From Rhipicephalus microplus (lineage: Eukaryota; Arthropoda; Arachnida; Ixodida; Ixodidae): a stretch of 64,000 nucleotides of DNA. The notes under the pieces are model-generated. The model saw only the letters and a list, made by a program, of their open reading frames with translations. It did not search any database and was not told the origin of the DNA. The translations under genes were made by a program, and so were the position numbers. The stretch lies in the NCBI RefSeq assembly GCF_043290135.1, contig NC_134704.1:19803501-19867500 (forward strand), in the 5' to 3' direction. Positions 11,224-26,200 of this stretch are shown here, piece after piece (the stretch's first letter is position 1; each line of letters begins with the position of its first letter).

Positions 11224-14046
11224 CTACTGGTACACTGCGTTCCGCATCCGCAACACGACAGGCACTGAGGTGCAAGGAAGTATGCCTTTCTCTGTGATTA
11301 CCATGTCGACAAACTGGGGTGCTGTAACGTCATACATGAGGTTAAGAAAGCTGAGAGATGGCAAGTCTTTTAGGCCGTCGGTCTTGACGCTAGCAGGCAG
11401 ACTTGACACAAGCTGTGAAGTTGGCCCTGCAATGAAACAAAAAAGAAATCTCACACACAGTTAAGTGGTACTCAATTCCCCACAGCGTAAACAGTTATGG
11501 ATTTTTTTCTACGCTTTGTAAACCTTTTGATGCTATATGACCAGCAATAAACTTCTGATAAAAATTACTGAAGAGGATAACAATGACTGTGGACATGACA
11601 ATGACAACCACAGACCAGACTGCCAAGCTTGTTTGGTGATCCCAATTACTGTGAGGCTGTCTGGTGACTCGTAAGTCAACAGGCGCCTCCGGAATAAAAA
11701 ATGATTGTTGATTCCTCTTGCATAAGAATGGTTCATAACATGAAAACGAAACATGCCTCTACAAAAGTGGAGGCATGTTTTTACCACATCTAAAGAATCA
11801 CTACCTACACAAATACCCAAAATCATTAGCACGCTTCATACGCACTGTGAACACATCTCTAGACCCAATAACATTCAGGACCTTAAATTCTAAATATTTC
11901 ATATCATGTAGCTACACAAATACCCAAAATCATTAGTATGCTTCATATGAACTGTGAACACATCTCTGGACCCAATAACACTCAGGACCTTAAATTCTAA
12001 ATATTTCATATACATGTAGCATTCACCAAAAAGTGCTGATCCTTCCGGAGAAAGAATGCTCCATAAAAAGTGCAACCAAATCTTCCAAGCACCAGCTTTC
12101 TCTTGAGCTAACAGAATACAGTACTCTCTCATCAAACAGAACATGAAGGGACCGGGAAAATGTGTTCCATTTAACGCGAGTTCCATTTACTGAGAGCTGA
12201 ACTGGTTCGTGGCATTCAAGTATGAAACTAATCATATCAAAGGGCAGTTGTTCCATTTAAGCAGCAGTTCCGTTTAACAGATTTTCGTTTACTGAGAGTC
12301 CACTGTAATTGCATTTTCACACAGATGAGCTCTGAGCACCAAGTGAGTCAAGTTTGTCAAAACAGGGTATGTCGTTTTACAGCCCCAATAGCAAAGTGAA
12401 TGCTTTCATGTCTCTGAAGCAGTCAACACCAATGCTTCATCAAGCAACCCAGCATAAACTGAGATAATATAGTAGGGGTAAATTCTTCCTCACCCAGTTC
12501 ATTGAGCGCAAAAGAATCGGTGATGACCCTGTCAGAAAACTTGTACGTTTCGCAGCACACTAACACAGGTACATTTCTTGACTTGGCAACCAAAGCTATT
12601 TGGGAGGTGCCGATGTGACCCATCACATAACCGTTGGCCAAAAGAGTACTGGCTCCGAGCACTACTTTTGTCACCTGGAAGAACGCAAAAAAGCACATGA
12701 TTAAAATAAACAAAGACCACACCTCATATTGCCAGTTCAGCTGAAGGCCACGTATGCCTTATTGCCATTGGTAAGGTACTGAAACATGCCGTAGGCACAA
12801 GTCAGAAGCCTTATTAGTGCTTAGTCACCAAAAAGTCAGAAGGTAACAGCTGGATACCAGTCAGTGAGAAGTAATAAGCTATAGTAATATAACAGCCACA
12901 AGAAAAAAGCACAACAAGCACAGTGGATAGAAATACCAGCTTCAATTTTGATTCCAAAGCAAGGCAGCAAATGATAATTCCAACAGCTATGCCTTTCATC
13001 GAACAGATGAAGGAAGAACTACGTCATGCAATATGCCCGAGGTGGTGGTCATTGATTAGTGGCTTTCTTGAACATAAATAGATAGTGTGACAGTTTGAGA
13101 CATCAGTGTGAATCCTTCCACAAGCATTCTAAACATTTTATCGGAAAAAATGGTCAAGCTAGATTAGTACTCCACACTAAACTTGGTAGTTTATTTTTAG
13201 AAAAAAATGTACATTAAGCCTACGAAAGAAAAAATCAGGGAAGTCCTTAAACCTTTTCACCAGGCGTGTTCTTAAAGCTGCCGATAGTATCAATATATTT
13301 TTGCTAGCAATAAACCAATAAATGTAAAACTTACCTCCTTCATTATATAAGATACAGCAGTTATAAGGACATAAGTACAGTTGATTCCAATACTGGACAA
13401 GTACTCCAACATTTCTCGACCTGCAGCAAAGAAAAGTGTACTTAGGCACTGCACTGTCTGGATCACGACTTCGAAAACAAGAAAATAGGGAAACCCGAGC
13501 AATGAATAAACTTTGCAGGGGTTAAAGATAATGTCGGTACCGACCTCGAAATTGTGGCCGGCTGTCGACAACAATGACTCTGAAGTTCTTCCCAGACTCG
13601 TGCGCCACCTTGAGCACACTCTTGACCAATGATGAGCTGCATTTAAAAATGAGATCACAGATGATCACAAAGATAAAAGTGAAAGCAGTGATGAGCATGT
13701 TCCCAATAGCTCACAGCATAGTCAGCAGCGAGGAACAGACTAGCGAAAATCAGAAAAGCAAGAGATTACCCCACAATATAACCAACAAACATTACTGCAA
13801 CTACACTATGGCAACACAAGCTTGAGAAAGTGCATGAAAGTATTGTAAGCGTACCAAGAATATATTCCACATTTATTCACATTTATTCAGGTCTCGCACG
13901 TCAAAATGTGTCAGTCTCAACCATCAGGCTACCAAGCTTTGTGGAAAAGCCAATCTCTAAAATGGCGAGAGTTCCCCAAGTATACAATGGGCCCAACTAC
14001 ATTGCAGAGTCCAACATCGACGATTTCGATGGTGGGCGTCTCGATT

Positions 14047-14105
<59 letters not shown>

Positions 14106-14233
14106 TTAATACACTACAGGGATGCTTGCCCCCAAGTTAGCACTTCAAGCAGTATAAAAAGACAGGAAGTATCAAATGGGCTCAACTACATCGCAGAGTC
14201 CAACATCAACGACATTGATGGTGGGCTCCTAGA

Positions 14234-14270
<37 letters not shown>

Positions 14271-17200
14271 TTATTACACTACAGGGATGCTTGCCGATGG
14301 AGTGTCAGCACGCCATCAACCATGCTGATGACGCACATTTAGCTCCTTGAAACAGTGCTCGTCAGTTTTAAAATGTTTCAGCGCTCAGCAATTCTACCAT
14401 GTGCGATAGTCTGAAAAACATACACACATCATCATCAATAATTTCCCACTGCCCAACAGAGAAATATTTGTGTATATAAACACAGCCTATACTGTAAGTC
14501 CTAAGATTATGTTTTCATTAGGCTTGCACAAATACTTTTTTCTCATACAAGATCAAGTCAAACATAATGGCAATTAGTATAGAATATTTTGGGAACAAAT
14601 TTAACCAGTAGCATGATTTGAACAGCAGTAGAATGCAATGTATAGGCTGTAAATTACATTACGTTTTCAAGTACACCATACTCGGCCTGTATGAGCTATG
14701 TAAGCTGCATGAAATGTTTTCAGATTTTACAAAAGAATTAACTTGAGTTGTGTAAGCAGTGCGCCCATTCTAGTGTGGTTTCGCAGCAGCGCGAATTTCC
14801 CCTGAAAAGGTGGTCTTGTGCCATAACGACCCAAGCTGCAATGACACTACCTTCTCAAGTGGGTCTCTTGCGATAAAGTACCTCTTGTTAATTTCGAATA
14901 CTGCAAAATATCAGAAAGTTGCATCAAAGCAAATTCAAGCATTCACTTAATGTTTGAACCGCCCAGTTATTCATATAGGGCTCATTATAATTATGTCATT
15001 ACTTAGTTATCAAAAGCAAACTTTTGCCTCACTTTGTAGTCGTGGTTTTATTTATATTCCTGAAAATGTTGTGCTTTACAATGAAGCCAGGAAATATTAT
15101 TATGCCTACGAAAAATTAGTCATAGTGTAACATGTGAGGGCCATTCTGAACTAGTTTTTACCAGTTTCTTGGGAACAGAAAGATATATAGTATTCTTTTA
15201 CCCCATCATATAGGGCTCTGTTATCTATTAAAAAAAAATAAATCTGACAATTACCAACTTGTTAAGACCACATGCAATATGGCCATCAAGATGTTGGCTA
15301 CAGCGAACCTGCCGAACCGACACTCTCACCATTGTCAACACAAGAGGGAGACGAAATGAGTGCTCAAACATTTCGGGGACACTGGTGGACGCATTTTCTT
15401 CGCAAGAGCTCATTCAAAAGTTATTCTAGACGCTAAGCTAATGGCAAGAGTGACCATCGTGCACTTTAAGCAATTCCAGTGACCTCACGCAATGCAGAAC
15501 AAAGTGGCTAGTCTAAATTTGAACCACCCTCTCATTCGCAAGTGTTGTGAGATCATTCCAGAAATTATGAATACAATATTATTGATATTATTCAAGTGTG
15601 AAATGGATGACCGATTGTGGCCTATGAACTGCAACGGAGACACGTGAAAGAAATGATGATCGACAATAAGTGCAAATAAACCTACAATTTACAAATGTAA
15701 GCTCAGTTTGTGCGTTTTTTTTTTCATACTCACAAAAACGAAAGGCAGGCACACAAATCTTACATGTTCGATGCATTTGATCGCACATGGGCTCACTACT
15801 TCAAATTTATAAAAAGTAGATGTGCATTAGATTTGGGGAAACATTAGAATCAGGTAATCAACAATATAGGATGATAATCAAATTTACTAAATACTGAACA
15901 GCAGTTGGCTTTTCCACTGGGAAGCTCTCGCAAGGTACGTGCAGCATCCAAGTTCATCACCCCACTTAATTAACAGTGCACCACATAGAACTATTTACTG
16001 GCTGTTATATAAAAAACCATATGAATTATCGATTGACAAAAGAATGGCATTTCTGTGTCAATAGTTTGAAAAAGAAATAACAAAACCGATGTTTCATAAA
16101 TTTCAAGGCAAGAAGATAGTCTTACCAGCAATAAGTCAAAATAACGTCTTCATTCATGATTTTTTGCTGGGCCTCTACTGTAATCTGACGCTTCGCCAGA
16201 CAAATTTCTTCGTACACAAATTTCTTAATCCATTCCACTAGACTGTCTTTTACCTGAAAAACAATAAGACAGAGAGAGGTTATCGAATAGACTGAAAGAA
16301 AACAGATTACCATGTCAGCATGTAGATGTTATCGTTTCACGTTCTTTGTTAATCCAGCCATCACTTCAAAAGCTGATTCGGGGCACATAAACAAAAAGAC
16401 GCTGCATATTTTCGGTGCTACATTCATAAAACATTTTTATCTTCACTGACTACTTTTTCGTTTGAAGTCAAATTAAAAAAGAGACTCTCAAGAAGGCAAA
16501 AACATTTTTCAACACTGAAAATCCAGGCCAGCAATAAAAATTCAAGATTGGCCCTGTTTACATGTCGTATGGTATCCAAATTGGTACACTCAATTTACAA
16601 TTCAATTCATTATAATGCTACTAACAGCACAGCTGGTTCCTAAGTACAAGAGCGAACCACGAAATGCCTTGTGTAAGACTCTTCTGTAAAAGCTGAGCAT
16701 CTTCACAAAAATATTACTCGGGTGAACAATGCCCAAGCAGAGAGTTCAGTAAGAAGACATATTGGTGGCAGTATGCACTGATGCTGCAAAAGCCATTTGT
16801 CAGTGCATGTAGCACATACCACAAGGGGTAATCACAAATATTCAATGCCAGAAACACAGTTTTTACCTTAACTGCAGTGTGAAAAATACTATTGCATTCT
16901 CAATCTCCAAGAAAATGACAATGAAATCCTCGCACTTACATTATGAATACTAATCACAGAAGACTGATGCATGTACCCTTAAATTTGCAACACAGAAGGC
17001 TTGACACATATTTCTCAGTAGAACTGTCCAAATAACAAGATTTGGATGTGAAATGAATTCAAATAATAAAGTTTGAATGTGAATCGAGGTGAATATTTTC
17101 CTAATATTTCTCTACTGTAGTGAAGTGAAATTACAGAAAAGAGTAGCAGCGAACCTTTAAGCATATCCTAAATTATATTCTAAAAAGAAAGTTTCGCAAG

Positions 17201-20200
17201 AGCGCACTCGGGCGCCGCCACATTGAGCTTATCTCTGCTCGAATAAACGTCATCACAGAAGGAGCATTTCTCCGCCTACGAATTTCCCCCTTCATCTTGG
17301 TCCTCCATTCAGAAACAAGCGTACAAAAAGCAAATGTATGAAGTTCGATTTGAGGTCTCCGATTGGCCACATCCTCATTGCTCCAGCCTGCGTCACCATT
17401 GGTCTAATCCTCGATGTTGGAGAGCATCATACGCTTCTTGCACGTCGTGAGGTCACGAGTGTCTGTTAGTAACGTGTTCGCACTCGTTAAGTGCACACAG
17501 CTTTACAATCACTTGTATAATTACACTTTACTTTGGCATCTGCATGTAGGTCCTCAATGACCAGATTTCGCTAGCGTACCCCACTCATCGCGAACATCAC
17601 TGATGCACGTCTTCGAAGTGAGAGTTCCGCTTAGGGTGCTTCGGACCTCGTGATGAAGATCATAGCGAGATGGCTCATTGCAATCGAGCTAGGCATACTT
17701 TGAGACATCAGGCACCGTGGCCATGGACAATGCAACTGAACAGACTGCTCGGCGCCATGGCTAGGCCTAATTCTGCTCACGGTGCTGTTCTACGAGAGAA
17801 ATCAGGACATCGCAAACAAGGACATTGTGCTAAGGGACGTACAAAAGCGAAGAAGCTGCAATGTGGCTCATCGCAGGCAACGAATCGCATCAGTCCCTGG
17901 ATTCTAGGTACAATGTATGGGCATTTTATGCAGTGGCAATGGTGCACCTCCAACAAAGGTCGACCACTCCGAGCACCAGTGAAAGCAGGGGAGGTGGGGG
18001 CAGCTTTGCACGTCAGCGCCCCAATCCGCATGACCAAGCACACTGCATGGCAATTTCCCGTTACTTTAAACCGTTATATCACGGAAATTCAAATAGTCCG
18101 CACAGTAAAATTCTGATGAAAATCAAATCAAATAGTGAGCACTGTTGGAAAAATATTTTAAAGCTTTACTATTTGCACACTGCAAGTTCCAAGTTCATAT
18201 CACATTAAAATTTGGCATGTGTCAATAATGCAAAAGTCAACAAGGCTGCGAAAGCTTGTACACCTATATGGAAAAAAAAAATCTGGAGCCCGTGCCCTAT
18301 TGAAGAAAAAGGAGTCAAGCAAAGCTTCACACGTGTGTGTGTGTGTGCATCTGACAATCGTTTCCTTCCTCCATGCCAGAAATGGGACCGTCATCCACAT
18401 GCTTGGCAGTCCAACACTTCAATTGCTACAAGCAATAACAACAGTCGGGCATTTATATCAGGGCAACATTGAACGTGGCAGAACGAAATGACAAGTCCCC
18501 TCGATAATATTGGCAAAAGATCAGATTCCCATATCAGAAACAGCTGATTGCTGAAGAGCCCACGATCGAGAGAACATCAGCTATTAGAAAACGACGCATA
18601 CAAATATGCATGTTAACAGCACATTTTCGGGGTCACATCTATTTACACTTGTGGCCCCTGACCTATGCGGTCACACCTACAATAACAATGGCACCTGCAA
18701 GGCAATACAAGATTCAAATACAACTGGGCAAAGTGCGTTGGCAGGCTAGTTGGTTCGCCATACTAAGTTAGAATGGCATGACTGAACGTAGATAGAGAAG
18801 AACGCATGCTTGCGCACACACACACACTGCACCGATTTTCAACTGAAATTATTTCAAATTAAAAGCATGTTTTGCTGTGGTTTTACGGCCAAATATGAGA
18901 CTATAAGAAGATTTTAGGAATATTTAACACACAAACTATTGTATTTCCTCAAATCTACGCCAACACCAATTCTGAGTCGACCCTCAAAAGTCTGAAGCCC
19001 CCCCCCCCCCCCTCCCCCCCCGAAACTTATCTCGAATGTAGGCTGAGAAGCCCCCCCCCCCCCTCCCCCCCCGAAACTTATCTCGAATGTAGGCTGAGAG
19101 AAACATCGAAGACAGCACAAAGAGAAGACATTTATTAAACCTGAAGATGAAACAAAGCAGTTGGTTCCTGTTGCAAATAACTCGAGAAACATGCAGCCTC
19201 TAGTCCTGTAGAGTGCGTTTCTTTCACGTTGTTTTTTTCGTGCTGCTTCTAGTCCCCTGCCGTGTTCATTGCAAGTCGTCGTCCCTGCTTCTTTTGTTGC
19301 TGACTTTTTTGTCACCGTCTTCAAACAGTGCGTAATCCTAGGTGCCATCGCCATCGAAAGCGGGTTTAATATGCCGCACTTCTTAAAAGAGCACACAATC
19401 AAAATTTCAAGGCTGTCCCGTGCTGCAGCCGCTCCAGTGGCGCATATTTTTTTTATCCACTCCAATGTCCCGCCAGGCTTGAACGTTGGACGATGACTCC
19501 ACGGCTAAGACAACTTTCCTTTTATAAGCGGCATTGCCTGCTTGGTGCCATTGAGCTACGCCACACACAGACCACTCGCAGCAAGACTCGAAATGACAAA
19601 CAGCTCGCCTCTACACTCTCCACAAAGATCAAAGCGGCGACCAGGTGTTGACAAGGCTACCAACGGCAATCACATCTATAATACCGACTAGATGGCGCTT
19701 GTGCACCACTTTTCTTCATAAAAAATAGCGAGTTTTTCAAAATCCTCGAATCTAAGCCGACCCTGCAGTTTGATGCAAAAAAATTTGAAAAGAACTGTCG
19801 GCCTAGAATTGAATAAATACGATACATATAGATTTTGCTGGACATGTTCTGTTACAACAGCACAATCCTGTAATTTTTCAAGACCGTGGTAGGAATGCCG
19901 ACCTTCTTACCTTTTCCACTGGCTCTGCATCTTGAATTTCAGAGATTTGCGCCTTCAGAAACGTCATTGCGTTCTGCATGCTCATGCTCAGAGGCCTGGC
20001 TTTATTTAGAAACCTGCGTAAAATAACTTTGTTTAGAGTACACGTATAACACAGTGCAAAAAGGAAATAGCAACACTGGGCTTGCCACTCCGGACAAATT
20101 GTGGTTTACCGAGCACACTTCCTATCTTGTTCGAGGTGTACTTTTTTTTTTGTGCGAGCAACCAGTGAGATTGTGTTTTTGAAGGAGCACACTTAATTTT

Positions 20201-23200
20201 CCCAAACCTGATAATAAATAAAAACTCATATAAAAATAAGGTAATGGTTGAAGTAAAGAGTTGTAGAGACATTCAATATCTAAGCATGAATTTACTTGCA
20301 TGAATTGGTAGAGGCCGATGAACTGTCAGCCAATTAATGAAAATTAATAAAATGAGTTCATGAAAAAAGTCAGGCCTGTGCGGAAGGTGCAGCCCAGTTA
20401 CAGCAACAGCTGGAAGAGCGGCATTAGTGGAACCCCACGTAAACTCTCTTGGGGTTACTAATACAAGTACGCCTGCAAGGCAGCCCCTACGCCATAAATC
20501 ATCACTTTTGTCGAGTAGGGAAGCATCTACTACGCTATTATTCATCATTCTGTGGAAAAGCGAGGTATCCGCTATGATTTGCAAGGCATTAGGTGCACGT
20601 TGTTGATGCAGTGGCTGATGACGATAAAGAGAACACTCCGATGAACACTCAGTAATGAGCTGGAAGCATTCAACGACCTGCTCGTTCTGCAATTTGCACC
20701 ATGAGACACCTCGTTGTTACTTAACTTTTCCACCATCCAATATTACATATTTTCACATGGTTCCTTCCCCGTATGAGGCCTCTGCAGCATCTTTTTGCGA
20801 AGGAGTTTCGAGCACCGACATGGCTCTGAGGTAGAATACTGGGCTACCGCACGGTTGTCTCAGGTTAAAACCCCGTTCCATTCTGTTTTTCTCTTATCGT
20901 TTTTTACAATGAAAGTTGTTATGAGATCACAACAAGGGCGCTGTAGTTGTCCACTACCGCAGCCAGTGTCTGTAATCATTACCACACAAAATAAGGAAAA
21001 AAAATGAAAAGGGAAAGAAATGTCCATGACAGAATGGGGCTCGAACCTAGGTCCTTGCCTAAAGCCCAGTATTTTACCACAGAGCCATGCCGGTGCTCAA
21101 AACTGAAGATTACATAAACCCTATACAAGCATTATGTCGGCAAGGAATTGCATTAACATACATAATATAGCGAGGTAGAAATGTAGAACAACAACCAGGT
21201 GACACAGAATGCAAATTGTCTAACCAGGCATCACATAGTATGAATTGCGCAACGAGTGGATCGTTGAAAGTTTCTAATCCATTACAAATAGCTTAGGCAT
21301 AATACTCCATCAGCATCAGCCACCAAATCGATTAAGAGTGTAGTGGGTACCTTGCAAGCGTACTTGTATTAGTAACCCCAAGAGAGTTTGCAACGGGTTC
21401 AAATGGCACTCGTCTAGCTTTTGCTGTGACTGTGCTGCGTTTTTCGTGCAGGCTCGGCAATTTTCTTTATCTCGCACAATAGCGGTTACGTGGTGGTGGT
21501 TGTCTGCGTGCTGTGGTTGTCTATGTAGTAGTAGTTGTCTGCCACCACCGCAGACCACTACGTAGACAACCACCGGTGGCAGACAACTACCACTACATAA
21601 ACAACCACAGCACGCAGACTACCACCATTTTTGGATCATAGTTGTCTGCCACCGGTGGTGGCAGACAACTATGACGTCAAAAATGGCCCTTGTTGTCATC
21701 TCATAACAGCTTTTGCCGTAAAAAGCTCATGGTTTTCTTGTGAACAGCTGGGATCATTGCGGCATCTAGTGGAGCGAGTCTCAAACACATGCCTCTAAAT
21801 GGCCTCTGTGATCTGGATCAGCAGCACAACAGGGCATTGCAGGAGCTGAATGCGAAGGCCACGTAGAATTCAGCCAGCTTAACTCGTTAAGTGCACTTTA
21901 AATTACCTGAACAAGTTCGCTGAAGGGGCAGGCTGTTTTCTTTAGGGTATGTGCCACCAAGATGGCACATACCCTACATATAGGAGGAGGAGGAGGAATA
22001 AACTTTATTATGAAAAACCAGCAGGTTTAGGGAGCCGGGCCTAAGCCTCCCATGAGGGGACGTCATGGACTTGCCTCGACACCGCCTCACGGGCGTGCTG
22101 GGTCGCCCAGGTTTGGTCGTAAAGAGCGGGGCTTCGCAGAGCCTCATGGAGCTTTGACATATAGAAAAAATGACACTATTGCCACATTGACTAATCTTAA
22201 GAGTGAGCTGCGAAAGCACACTTGCGTGCTGATTCACTTGCAGGCATTGCAAATATAGGAACACCGACAGTTCCCTTCTGTATACCTACCAAAAGTCGGC
22301 TTCACCAAAAAGCAACGACGCTGCGCTGTCAAGCACAACGCAGTGCAGTGAAGCACACTAAGAACAGCAAGGAGTCACTATTATGAGACGCAGTACGAGT
22401 TTCTGGTTATTAGGCTTGTGCGAATAGTAAATTTTTGATTTAATGCAAATAGCGATTTGGTTCAAATATTTTGGATCAAACTGGAAAGCTTTATGTCACA
22501 TATTATAAAAAAAATGAGCATACTCGTCTTGACCAAACTAACCTGCACAATATGTAAGCAACTTTGAGTAGTAGCAGTATTTGAATTTCAGTAGAACGCT
22601 AGCGGTTAATTGGTAATATACGTTGAGCCTTGAAATTTATTATACCTGTAGCATATAAGTCGGTATAACAAGCTTTTACACTTGAGAAAAAAAGATGATG
22701 AATCAATGTCAGGTTAATATGTTCATTTCACTTTGAAGTAAAGCTTTGCGACAGTGCGAGCTGTTGTCTGGAAAGGTGTATTTGTGATATATCACACCTC
22801 CACTGCAGTGCAACCATCTTTACCAGGAGGTTACATGTGGACTAATGTCCACCTATTAGTTCCCTTTAAATATTTGACATATTCCCAATAACTTAAATTT
22901 GAATTGAAGCGAATTCAAACATGTTAATACTCATTCGAACATTCCGAGCGCTCGAATATTCACTGAGGTGCTTGTGCACCGAGGTGCTTGTGCTGCGACT
23001 AGAGAAACGAGTACCTGACAAGCCTACCTACCACCAGGCTGTCAGGGCTATCTGAGATGCTGTTGCAATCTGAGCCCTTGAGATCAGCTGTAAGAAACGC
23101 ATGCATCAGTTTGAAACTAGCAATATTTTTCTTTTTTAATGGTCAATAACAAGTTCAAAGAATTAAACATTGACTGCTTTTGGGTACGTACCCTAGACTG

Positions 23201-26200
23201 CACCATCAGTCATAACCTGTTCTTTTCATCGCAGGTGCCGTGTAGTGCATGAAAAGAGGCCCGAGCAACTATGGTGTACAAAGTTCTCGTTGCATGCACA
23301 GATAGGAACTGGTGACAATAGAAAATTTTCTATTTACTCGATATTTTTGTCCAGTCTCTCCCTGAGGTCCTGGGACACCCTTTTGCTGGCATCACAAGTG
23401 TAGTCCTCTATCAGCTGCGATAAAAAGAAAATGAAAACATAAACTGCAATTTTAAATTTGTTAAATCACACCATCTAATAAAGCTGATAATTATAAAGTT
23501 TCCTAAAATAAAGATAAGCTAGAGAGCACTCTGGCACTGCAATTGTCCAGTGACCATGGGAATGATGGGCAGTACATGGATTTGCCTTGTCTTCGCACTT
23601 GCAAGCAGCGAGTCACACTTGTGGCTTTATTTATTCCTGCCTTTCGGTTTTGTCTTGAAGGAAAGAATGAACCCTTTTGGACTTTGTGACCCGATTTGAA
23701 ATGGTAAGCCTAAAAGGTTAAGGTGGTTAAGCGCAACCGCTGAACATTTGCCGATTTTTGTTTCGCGAGAAAACAGCTCCAAGCTACACGAACACACACG
23801 GAGCCACAAGTACTAAGATTAGACGAATCTGTGCTCGCTTAAGCATCGTGTGTTCACAATAACACCAGAGTTCCCTCTAGTGTATTTATAGAAAACTGTA
23901 TGGTCCCAATAATGTAATTCTACAGAAAAAACATTAGGAAGCTTCTATTGCAGTCTACTGCGCAAAGGATACCTCCTCAAGCAGGTCATTGTGCAGTACT
24001 AGTGCAGAATTAAAAAAAAAAAAGATAAGCTACCAATGCTTTGAAGTGCCAGGCTTGAGCTACTCAACATAATTTGTTTCAATAAAACATTTAAATGCTA
24101 AAAATAGAATCAATGTGATGAAACATTTTTATTCTGAAAGCCTGTCCTTAGGGATGAAATGTTGTTATTAAACTAATGTGCTTCGTGCTGTTTCACACAT
24201 GCATGTTGAGTCAAATCTGTCTTTCTGACCAAAAAATTGCCCGCAGCTTCCCTCGGGGGAACACTGAGGAGGATGCGGAGCATATAATTGGTTAACGGGG
24301 TGTTAAAGTGCGACTTACTTGGGTCGATGGCTAAATTGGTTAACGTGGTTGTGAAATGGGGTGTTAAATTGCGACTTACTTGGGTCGATGGCTAAATTGG
24401 TTAACGTGGTTGTAGGAGGGGGTGTTAAATGAGTGAACACGTACACACGCATGCGAAAGGGCGGCGCTGGTCGAAGGGACGTCGATCATTGTGTTTGTGG
24501 ATTCGTTGGAATTCATTTCACCGCGACCTTGGACGTCGACGCGCCGTACAAACCAACCGACGAGCGGCAACTGAGCGAGCGAGCGCCGACCTTGAGTATA
24601 TATACAGCTCGACGGCGCATGCACTGTCAGCTGTTGAATGTTCTCGAAGCGCGACGCCACATGCGCGTCCACTGGAGAATCAGGAGAATTGTAGATGTCG
24701 AACGCGGTGTGTAGAGGAGGAAGGGTGCACAGATGGTGGAGGAGTGAAGCGCGCGCGGTGTGTAGAGGAGGAAGGGATGCACAGATGGTGGAAGAGTGGG
24801 CGACGGCGCATGCGCGCGCGTCAGCTGTCGAATGTTTGAGAAGCGGTGCGGACGGCGCACTACAAGGCGCGAGTATAAGATGCTTCGCATCTAAAAAGCT
24901 GTTCTATCGAAGACGGCAGAACTTTAATCGCATTAGTATATACCAATCTGAAACAGGGCGCCAGAAGGCTGTTTTAGTGTCAGTGAGATAAACGGTCTTT
25001 CACTTGTTTTTTGAATAAACTGAAACACACTGAACACCATTTCACTGGACTTATGTACTTCAACACTTTAGCTTTGATTAGGCTTGCTTACTGATGAATT
25101 CACGAGCCTTTATTTTTATTCCACTGCCAGAGAGAGAAATTAAATTAAACATAACGCCTCCTCTTTCTCTGCGAGCTAAAGGTACGTTATGTTTTTTTTT
25201 TTTTTTTCCTGCACGCCAACACAGTTCGTTTTGAATTACTTGTGCCCCACTTGTAACACAGTCAAAACAGCAAATTTTCAGCTAGCTGCTATCAATTTGC
25301 ATCCTTGAGTGCTGCAAGACGCAACCTTTTTCACATGAAACAACGAGGCTGTTATATTTCTACAACCACCACCTTTTGCCTCTTTTTGTTAGTCTCTTTC
25401 TTTCGGTGTATATGCATGTGGGCAGGAGTATTCCAAGCTGACCAGTAGTGCCGCCCGCGATCTCCGACGCCAGCGTAGCTCTTGCCGACTGGTTCGCCCG
25501 CGGCGACCTTCTGGCGCCGTGAAGCTCTCGTCATGTGGTTCCCCGTCCTCAGACTTCTCCAATCGGCTCCCAACTTTCCTATCTCCTTCTTCTGTTGCTT
25601 TCCTGTCTGATTTCTTGATCTAACTATATATTTCCTATATTCTTTTATATCCCCCTCCTTCCATCCCCTACAAAGCGCCGAGCCGTGCTCCTGCAAAAGT
25701 TGCAGAAAATAGTGCCTTCTTCTTTTCCAAGCAACCACGCATTCATTCTGTGTTTAACCTCTCTTTCTCCTTGCCCTTTGCTTTTACACCTTTCTCTGCC
25801 TCCTATTACAGTAAAGCATAAATCTTCTGGTCAACCTCTGTTGACATCTCACTTGCCTTTCTGTATAAGACAAAGACGCAACTAAACAATCATAACATTC
25901 ATCTGTCTTTCTGTTTTCCTTGAAACAATATGGCATAATGTGTAGTTCAAGGCAAAGATTGTTGAGTTACCGATCTGAATGCTGCCAGCATGGCAACACA
26001 GCGAGCGTTCGAGCCGATGACAACGCCCTCCGCAATCTGGAGCCCGCTTCGAAAGACGGCTGGATGAATGGAAGAACCGGATAAACTGAAAAACACAGAA
26101 AAGTGCAGCCATATGAGGATGCCTTCCCGGGACACTCCGGCCACGGCATCTCTAACCCGCAGCTTGGGGCTCCGTCATTGCACCCCAATGTTTTGGAAGC

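Noticed and set aside
11899..12256. Minus frames of 77-95 codons
   Set aside because: They fall in a duplicated intronic segment and a transposon-end remnant, with no protein similarity.
17670..18116. 148-codon plus frame in an EIF2B4 intron
   Set aside because: No domain recognised; the alternate frame is equally open and composition suggests an old repeat.
24301..24435. CRISPR-like regular repeats
   Set aside because: Units are contiguous 61-bp tandem copies without unique spacers, in a eukaryotic intron.
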